5,458 nucleotides of DNA from Bacteriovoracaceae bacterium (GTDB lineage: Bacteria; Bdellovibrionota; UBA1018), in the NCBI GenBank assembly GCA_947475645.1, contig CANJNU010000084.1, positions 1 through 5,458 of the forward strand. The letters run 5' to 3'. The notes beneath the pieces are model-generated. The model saw only the letters and a list, made by a program, of their open reading frames with translations, made no database searches and was not told where the DNA came from. Made by a program: the position numbers and the translations under genes. Position 1 is the stretch's first letter. Every line of letters begins with the position of its first letter. Shown one piece after another: positions 1 through 3,997 of this stretch.

Positions 1-108
1 AAGAAAGTCGAAAGCACCGCAGGCCGTAAGATTGCCATGCAAGTGACTTCGGCCTTCCAGAACTTGCTCGATATCGTACGGCCGGCTGGTGTTTCGTTAT
101 CATTCTAA
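1..108 (+). CDS. C-terminal end of an unidentified protein (5' partial)
   Basis: An open frame enters from the left edge in frame 1 and stops at TAA (106-108), leaving 35 residues that begin KKVESTAGRKIAMQ and end RPAGVSLSF. The function cannot be read from this fragment. The last five residues alternate hydrophobic and small residues and finish in Phe (V-S-L-S-F). That is the kind of ending seen in outer-membrane beta-barrels, but the Pro-Ala just before it breaks the pattern, so this is only a hint. The following small secreted-protein gene starts 30 bases after the stop with no terminator between, so the two are probably co-transcribed and share the terminator at 445-479. The codon reading is clean, with no internal stop. 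The gene is real with moderate confidence and its identity is unknown. Confidence 0.6.
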   Translation, partial: KKVESTAGRKIAMQVTSAFQNLLDIVRPAGVSLSF

Positions 109-122
109 TGGGTTAGATAAAT

Positions 123-129
123 GGAGAGG
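123..129 (+). promoter_or_regulatory. Ribosome binding site that decides the start of the small secreted protein
   Basis: The purine-rich GGAGAGG lies 9 bases before the ATG at 139. The earlier in-frame ATG at 121 overlaps this motif and has only GGGTTAGATAA before it, which is a poor ribosome binding site. The downstream ATG at 139 is therefore preferred. Confidence 0.5.
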
Positions 130-138
130 ACGAGGACG

Positions 139-408
139 ATGAAGAATTATATGATGAACTCTAAAAAGATGGTGTTTTGCTTAGGACTTTTGGTGGCCGG
201 GTTTTCGACTTCCCGGGTGTGGGCAGCTGAGGGGCAGACCTCGAGCGATAAGCCTTGCGAAGTAGGTTCGACGGACAAGGTTGCTCCTGCTCGGGAGCCA
301 GTACCTACTACGCCGCCGGTGACGCCAGTGACTGCTGCATCTGCACAGGGAGGAAGTTCGGTAGAGGCCCCCGCGCCTGCTGCGAAGGTTGCTCCTATCA
401 GTCCATAA
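139..408 (+). CDS. Small secreted Pro/Ala/Thr-rich protein of unknown function
   Basis: The product has 89 residues from the ATG at 139. A start at 121 would add six residues, MERTRT. Residues 1-10 are charged (MKNYMMNSKK), residues 11-22 form a hydrophobic core (MVFCLGLLVAGF), and VWA-AEG around residues 27-32 is a good signal peptidase I site. The Cys at position 14 sits in the hydrophobic core and has no lipobox, so this is not an obvious lipoprotein. The mature part (about 60 residues) is low complexity, rich in Pro, Ala, Thr, Ser and Val, with one Cys at about 40. It is probably disordered. The tetrapeptide KVAP occurs twice (about 47-50 and 83-86). I recognise no family. The gene sits between an upstream gene end and a strong terminator, so it is likely the last gene of that transcript. 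It could be a small periplasmic or wall-associated linker protein, but no function can be assigned. Confidence 0.6.
   Translation: MKNYMMNSKKMVFCLGLLVAGFSTSRVWAAEGQTSSDKPCEVGSTDKVAPAREPVPTTPPVTPVTAASAQGGSSVEAPAPAAKVAPISP
277..396 (+). repeat. Pair of 12-bp direct repeats in the small secreted-protein gene
   Basis: AAGGTTGCTCCT occurs at 277-288 and again at 385-396, both in the same reading frame, encoding the KVAP tetrapeptide with identical codons. Identical codons in a Pro/Ala-rich tail may reflect internal duplication, but simple-sequence bias is also possible. Confidence 0.5.
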
Positions 409-444
409 GCTATTATTTACTTTAGGATTTTAAAAAGAGTTTGA

Positions 445-479
445 GGCGGTCGGAGCGTACTCCGGCCGCCTTTGTTTTT
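445..479 (+). terminator. Strong intrinsic (Rho-independent) terminator
   Basis: GGCGGTCGGAG (445-455) pairs with CTCCGGCCGCC (460-470) across a four-base CGTA loop. This gives an 11-bp stem, very GC-rich, with a single G·U pair. It is followed directly by TTTGTTTTT (471-479). It lies 36 bases after the stop of the small secreted-protein gene and about 75 bases before potA. It should end the upstream transcript and insulate the pot operon, which then needs its own promoter. In the reverse direction the T-run is not adjacent to the stem, so termination should be mainly on the + strand. Confidence 0.92.
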
Positions 480-486
480 ACAGGTC

Positions 487-515
487 TGGACAAACCTGGC
501 TGCGTAAGTTACAAG
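487..515 (+). promoter_or_regulatory. Candidate sigma70-type promoter for potABC
   Basis: TGGACA (487-492, five of six matches to TTGACA) and TACAAG (510-515, four of six matches to TATAAT) are separated by 17 bases. They lie just after the terminator and 40 bases before the potA start. A short inverted repeat, CAGGT (481-485) and ACCTG (494-498), flanks the -35 element and could be an operator. The match is partial, so this is a prediction, but the terminator upstream means some promoter must lie in roughly 480-540. Confidence 0.35.
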
Positions 516-554
516 CCGCGTCAATCACACCTAGCTAATGGAAAGAGTTGAAGA

Positions 555-1757
555 ATGCTCGAACTGAAGGGTTTAGAGAAGAAATACGGCCGAAATTACA
601 CGGCCGTGAAAAAGATGGACCTCACAATTCGTGAGGGAGAATTCTTCTCGATCCTGGGGCCCAGTGGATGCGGTAAAACGACGCTTTTGCGTATGATTGG
701 GGGCTTCGAGACGCCGTCTCAGGGGCAAATTATCTATGATGGAAAGCGAATTGACCCCCTTCCTGCCAATCAGCGCCAGTTCAATATGGTCTTTCAGCGG
801 TACGCACTTTTCCCTCATCTCAGTGTTTGGGAAAATTTAGCGTTCGGCTTAAAGATGAAGAAGGTTCCAGAGATCGACCTACGGACTCGTGTGAATGAAG
901 CGCTTTTGATGGTGAAAATGGAGTCGTTCGCCCATCGCGGAATCGCCACTTTATCGGGAGGTCAGCAGCAGCGAATCGCGCTCGCTCGCGCCCTCGTCAA
1001 TCGGCCACGCGTTTTGCTTTTGGATGAGCCGCTCTCGGCCTTGGATTTGAAGTTGCGCCAACAGATGCAAGTCGAACTTCTATCGATTCAGCGCCGACTG
1101 AAGCATACATTTATTTTTGTTACCCACGATCAAGAAGAAGCGCTGACGCTTTCGGACCGAATTGCGGTGATGAATGGTGGCAACGTTGAGCAAGTGGGAA
1201 CTCCTCAGGAAATTTATGAGTACCCGAAGACTCCATTCGTGGCGCAGTTTATTGGCCAAGTGAATACGATTGAAGGCGAAGTGAAGGAAGCTCGGCCCGA
1301 TACAATTCTTGTATCGGGTGCTGCTCGCCGAGTTTTAATGGTGAAGCCTTCGCGCGATGGCCAGCGCCCCCTGCCTGTGGCACTTCCTGGTACTCCGGTA
1401 AAGATTCTGGTTAGACCCGAGAAGTTGAAGGTTCTAAAATCGGCGCCGGGACCCGAGCAAAATGCGATTGAAGGAACTTTAAGAGAAGTTCTCTATCAGG
1501 GAGCCGTAACTCAGCTTTTTGTGATGCCTCGAGATGGTTCTGCTCCTCTAATTGTTTCTCAGCCGAATACAGCGGTTACCGCTCGTCGAAGTTTTAACTT
1601 GGGCGATAAGGTATTTGTAGCGTGGCTGCCCGAAGACTGTTTATTGATGGGGCGTGAAGCGGCTCTTCCGGTTGCAGAGAACTCGGTGTCGATTGCGCCG
1701 CCACTTCTTACCGTAGTGGGTCCGCCGCCGGAATCATCGGGAGCGGCCCTTGCTTGA
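555..1757 (+). CDS. potA: Spermidine/putrescine-type ABC transporter ATP-binding protein PotA
   Basis: This is the cytoplasmic ATPase that powers polyamine import through the PotB/PotC channel. The 400 residues show, in order, Walker A GPSGCGKT (35-42), Q-loop VFQ (Gln81), signature LSGGQQQR (133-140), Walker B LLLDEP (154-159) with catalytic Glu158, D-loop SALD (161-164) and H-loop His191. All key residues are intact. FVAQFIGQVN (228-237) and VRPEK (286-290) mark the linker and the C-terminal TOBE-like regulatory domain (about 240-365) typical of the PotA/CysA/MalK group. The PotA assignment rests on the TOBE pattern and on the adjacent PotB- and PotC-like permeases. The protein is about 20 residues longer than E. 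coli PotA, with a Pro/Ala-rich tail after about 370. The ATG at 555 follows a purine-rich GGAAAGAG at 540-547. A substrate other than polyamines, such as another small cation or an organic solute, cannot be excluded without the binding protein. Confidence 0.93.
   Translation: MLELKGLEKKYGRNYTAVKKMDLTIREGEFFSILGPSGCGKTTLLRMIGGFETPSQGQIIYDGKRIDPLPANQRQFNMVFQRYALFPHLSVWENLAFGLKMKKVPEIDLRTRVNEALLMVKMESFAHRGIATLSGGQQQRIALARALVNRPRVLLLDEPLSALDLKLRQQMQVELLSIQRRLKHTFIFVTHDQEEALTLSDRIAVMNGGNVEQVGTPQEIYEYPKTPFVAQFIGQVNTIEGEVKEARPDTILVSGAARRVLMVKPSRDGQRPLPVALPGTPVKILVRPEKLKVLKSAPGPEQNAIEGTLREVLYQGAVTQLFVMPRDGSAPLIVSQPNTAVTARRSFNLGDKVFVAWLPEDCLLMGREAALPVAENSVSIAPPLLTVVGPPPESSGAALA
1291..1336 (+). other. 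Nested inverted repeat (mRNA stem-loop) inside potA
   Basis: CCCGATACAA (1296-1305) and TTGTATCGGG (1309-1318) are perfect 10-bp inverted arms around a TTC loop. Outside them, CTCGG (1291-1295) can pair with CCGAG (1328-1332), leaving a 9-base bulge, and TTTT follows at 1333-1336. The element lies in codons for roughly residues 246-260, just after the ATPase domain enters the TOBE domain. A perfect stem of this length is uncommon inside coding sequence. The T-run is short and separated from the main stem, so it may be a weak attenuator, an RNA processing or stability element, or chance. Confidence 0.6.
1739..1743 (+). promoter_or_regulatory. Ribosome binding site supporting the TTG start of potB
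   Basis: GGGAG lies inside the potA coding end, 6 bases before the TTG at 1750. The alternatives, GTG at 1762 and ATG at 1807, have no comparable motif at good spacing, and the ATG would cut into the first membrane segment. Confidence 0.6.
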
Positions 1758-2631
1758 GCCGGTGGAGCCCTCGCTACGCAGGCCACCCCTTTTAGCGTTG
1801 CCTGCGATGGGTTGGTTTATGTGGTTTCTACTGATTCCACTTGGGTTTGTTGTGGTTTATAGCCTTTCCACTAAGGGCTTGTATGGTGGGGTGGTTTACC
1901 ACTTCACGTTCGAGAATTATCAACGCGCGACCGACTGGATTTACCTGCGTATCTTCTGGAGCAGTGTAAAACTCGCTACTCTCACTGCATTTTCGTGCCT
2001 GGTCATTGGATATCCCATGGCCTATGTGATGGCCACAGCTTCACTTCGGGTTCGGTCGGCACTGCTTGTGTTGGTGGTGATTCCGTTTTGGACTAACTTT
2101 GTTGTGCGAGCCTATGCCATTAAACTTCTCTTTGGCGAGGCGGGCCCGATTAACGAGTTTGCTCTGGCCTTTGGTTTGATTCACGAGCCCATTGTATTTG
2201 CCAACAGCGACCTTTCAGTGTGGGTGGGAATGGTAACTAATTATCTACCCTTCATGGTTTTACCTCTTTATGTGGCGCTTGAGAAGTTCGACTTCTCTCT
2301 TCTTGAGGCCGCAAAGGATCTGGGTGCTCCCGGTTGGAAAATTCTGCTTAAAGTTCTTATTCCCATGACCAAGCCAGGGATTATTACAGGCACGATCTTT
2401 GTTTTCACTCCCGCTTTGGGCGAGTTTGTCATTCCCGATCTTTTGGGAGGGGCGAAGACGATGCTGATGGGCAATCTGATTACTGACCAATTTGTGAAAA
2501 CACGGGATTGGCCGTTTGGTTCGGCCCTTTCGATGCTGATGATTTTAGTCGTTACGGCGAGTCTGGGTGTTTATCTTAAAATATCGGCCACAGAAAACGC
2601 GCCCGTCGATGCGACGACGGTGGAGGACTAA
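1750..2631 (+). CDS. potB: Spermidine/putrescine-type ABC transporter permease PotB
   Basis: This inner-membrane permease forms half of the import channel. The 293 residues show about six hydrophobic segments (near 16-39, 70-97, 103-125, 155-177, 209-230 and 255-277). The cytoplasmic EAA loop begins EAAKDLGAPGW at 186 and runs to the conserved Gly at 210, where it contacts the ATPase. The stretch PFWTNFVVRAYAIKLLF (112-128) is typical of PotB-like proteins. The start is a TTG inside the last codons of potA, an 8-base overlap, backed by GGGAG six bases upstream. The overlap suggests translational coupling to potA. The length is slightly above the usual 275-285 residues, with a polar C-terminal tail after 278. 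The family call is firm. Polyamine specificity is inferred from the operon. Confidence 0.92.
   Translation: MLEPVEPSLRRPPLLALPAMGWFMWFLLIPLGFVVVYSLSTKGLYGGVVYHFTFENYQRATDWIYLRIFWSSVKLATLTAFSCLVIGYPMAYVMATASLRVRSALLVLVVIPFWTNFVVRAYAIKLLFGEAGPINEFALAFGLIHEPIVFANSDLSVWVGMVTNYLPFMVLPLYVALEKFDFSLLEAAKDLGAPGWKILLKVLIPMTKPGIITGTIFVFTPALGEFVIPDLLGGAKTMLMGNLITDQFVKTRDWPFGSALSMLMILVVTASLGVYLKISATENAPVDATTVED
2603..2620 (+). other. Short hairpin abutting the potC ribosome binding site
   Basis: CCGTCG (2603-2608) and CGACGG (2615-2620) form a 6-bp GC-rich stem around ATGCGA. An alternative pairing is CGTCG with CGACG around ATG. The stem ends directly before TGGAGG, the potC Shine-Dalgarno sequence. Ribosomes finishing potB would open it, which could help couple potC translation to potB. 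Confidence 0.4.
2622..2626 (+). promoter_or_regulatory. Ribosome binding site of potC
   Basis: GGAGG lies in the last potB codons, 5 bases before the ATG at 2632. A second in-frame ATG at 2641 would be 14 bases away, so the first ATG is preferred. Confidence 0.65.
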
Positions 2632-3438
2632 ATGGAGTCGATGGAGAAGATTCGGCCGCGTTCACCCCTCATTGCGAAGCTCATGACGGCTATAGCTTTT
2701 CTGATGCTTTATGTGCCTTTGTTCGCTCTGGTCATTTATTCGTTTCTTGGTCCCTCTGCGGGACCCGGTAGCCCGCAGGCCTGGACCCTGGAGTGGTACA
2801 GAAGAATTTTGGTAAATGGCGAAGTGCTGGATGCGTTTAATATGAGCATCTATGTAGGTATTTGGAGCACTCTCGTTTCGACCCTTTTAGGAACCGCAGC
2901 AGCATTGGCGATTGAACGGTTTCGTTTTCCGGGCCGGCAGCTGTTCGACATGATCACCCACGTTCCGCTCATAATGCCAGAGATTGTCTTAGGTTTGGCA
3001 CTTCTGATTTGGTTTGTTGTTTTGCGGATTACACTTGGGCCTTTTTCAATGATCTTGGCCCACACTACATTTAGTGTGTCGTATGTGATTATTACGGTGA
3101 AATCACGCTTACAAGGCTTTGACGACTCGTTAGAAGAGGCCGCTCATGATTTGGGTGCCAGCCCTTGGCAAACCTTTTGGAAGGTCACTCTGCCGTTGAT
3201 TTGGCCCGGAGTGTTGTCGGGTGCGCTGATGGCTTTTACGCTCTCATTCGACGACTTCCTGATTACATTTTTTACAGCGGGAGTCGGATCCGACACTTTG
3301 CCGCTGAAGATCTATTCGATGATTAAGTTTGGGGTCAGTCCTGAGATTAACGCCCTTTCGACTTTAATGTTAGGCGCTACTTTGATTCTGGTCGTGTTCT
3401 TCTTCCGGCCTTCTAAGGGTGCGCCGACCCACGCCTAG
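2632..3438 (+). CDS. potC: Spermidine/putrescine-type ABC transporter permease PotC
   Basis: This is the second inner-membrane permease, pairing with PotB. The 268 residues match the usual PotC length (about 260-270). Hydrophobic segments lie near 16-38, 72-95, 108-132, 136-156, 190-212 and 241-259. The EAA loop begins EEAAHDLGASPW (168-179) and ends at the conserved Gly193. MPEIVLGLALL (115-125) and SFDDFLITFFTAG (205-217) closely follow PotC-type patterns and separate it from PotB. The ATG follows the potB stop with no intervening base (TAA-ATG). The expected next gene, potD for the periplasmic polyamine-binding protein, is missing: potC ends 2 bases from the stop of an opposing gene. The importer therefore needs a binding protein encoded elsewhere. 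Confidence 0.93.
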   Translation: MESMEKIRPRSPLIAKLMTAIAFLMLYVPLFALVIYSFLGPSAGPGSPQAWTLEWYRRILVNGEVLDAFNMSIYVGIWSTLVSTLLGTAAALAIERFRFPGRQLFDMITHVPLIMPEIVLGLALLIWFVVLRITLGPFSMILAHTTFSVSYVIITVKSRLQGFDDSLEEAAHDLGASPWQTFWKVTLPLIWPGVLSGALMAFTLSFDDFLITFFTAGVGSDTLPLKIYSMIKFGVSPEINALSTLMLGATLILVVFFFRPSKGAPTHA

Positions 3439-3440
3439 GT

Positions 3441-3992
3441 CTAGTGAACCAGATCCTTCTTTGCATCCATCAGGATGGTTTGATCTGTGGTTCTGGGAAG
3501 TTTGGCAAGTTGAAGTGTGTTGATTCGAAATAGGATTTCGTATTCGTAATCTCGCTCGGTGATTTGGGCCTGAAATTGAGGGGACGAGATCCGAAGATCG
3601 GAAACAGGGGTCTGATCGAGATTACGTAAATAAAGCTGATTCAAGTCAGGTGAAGTGACAGCGAGCATCAGGCTATTAAAGGACATGAAGTTATCTCGAG
3701 GCACATCTGAATTGGGGATATCCACGATACCCGATTTCGGGATCGTCATTTTTGGAAGCGCTCTGAGGACAGACCTGACCTTCGCAGTGGCTCCGGGTGT
3801 ACTGATTGCTGGCTCACGCGCCGAAACATAGAAGACGTGCAGTCCCTTTCCTGCGTAGGCCTCGAGACCCTGAATATGGATGGGGTTGGCCGTGATGGTA
3901 TTGAGGATCAGAATTTCTTCATTCGCCTGAGCTGTTTGGAACTGAGTTGCGAGAGCAAAGAGTGTTACGAGACCACATCGGATTAGATTCAT
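3441..3992 (-). CDS. Small exported protein of unknown function
   Basis: From the ATG at 3992 the product has 183 residues. Residues 1-23 form a clear Sec signal peptide with a hydrophobic core (GLVTLFALAT) and the cleavage site AQA-NEE. The mature protein has no cysteine. It contains several beta-prone stretches such as EILILNTITA, LHVFYVSA and YEYEILFRINTLQL, and ends with a polar KKDLVH tail. I recognise no family. An earlier in-frame ATG at 4001 overlaps the upstream gene's stop as ATGA and would give 186 residues (MNS added). It leaves only one base after the AAGGAG ribosome binding site, whereas the ATG at 3992 has 10. The close link to the large upstream protein suggests the two act together in the periplasm or at the outer membrane. 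That is inference from context only. Confidence 0.75.
   Translation of the reverse strand: MNLIRCGLVTLFALATQFQTAQANEEILILNTITANPIHIQGLEAYAGKGLHVFYVSAREPAISTPGATAKVRSVLRALPKMTIPKSGIVDIPNSDVPRDNFMSFNSLMLAVTSPDLNQLYLRNLDQTPVSDLRISSPQFQAQITERDYEYEILFRINTLQLAKLPRTTDQTILMDAKKDLVH
3724..3753 (+). terminator. Possible + strand terminator of potABC inside the opposing gene
   Basis: ACGAT (3724-3728), a bulged A, and CCCG (3730-3733) pair with CGGG (3738-3741) and ATCGT (3742-3746) around an ATTT loop. The 9-bp stem is followed after CA by TTTTT (3749-3753). It lies about 290 bases downstream of the potC stop and antisense to the small exported-protein gene. There is no room for a terminator between the two converging stops, so this is the best + strand candidate I see. 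The bulge and the 2-base spacer make it imperfect. Confidence 0.35.
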
Positions 3993-3997
3993 AGAGT

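Noticed and set aside
180..222. Lipoprotein signal around the Cys at residue 14 of the small secreted protein
   Set aside because: The Cys is inside the hydrophobic core with no lipobox (L-[AS]-[GA]-C) pattern, and the VWA-A signal peptidase I site fits better.
445..479. Terminator hairpin read as a riboswitch or leader of potA
   Set aside because: It is a simple long stem with a tight loop directly after an upstream gene, without competing antiterminator pairing that I could find.
573..818. Minus-strand open frame within potA
   Set aside because: It lies wholly opposite the conserved ATPase coding sequence, shows no recognisable domain, and is a shadow frame.
1559..1786. Minus-strand open frame over the potA/potB junction
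   Set aside because: It is opposite real coding sequence and has a low-complexity composition mirroring the Pro/Ala-rich potA tail.
2260..2490. Two minus-strand open frames opposite potB
   Set aside because: They overlap each other and a firmly identified permease, with no motifs.
3412..3435. GGGT/ACCC hairpin at the end of potC as a terminator for the minus-strand operon
   Set aside because: It has only four base pairs and no adjacent T-run on the minus strand.
3464..3477. Hairpin CATCC-ATCA-GGATG near the convergent junction as a shared terminator
   Set aside because: The stem has only 5 bp and no T-run on either strand. Outer pairing of AGATC (3451-3455) with GATCT (3482-3486) leaves large unpaired stretches.
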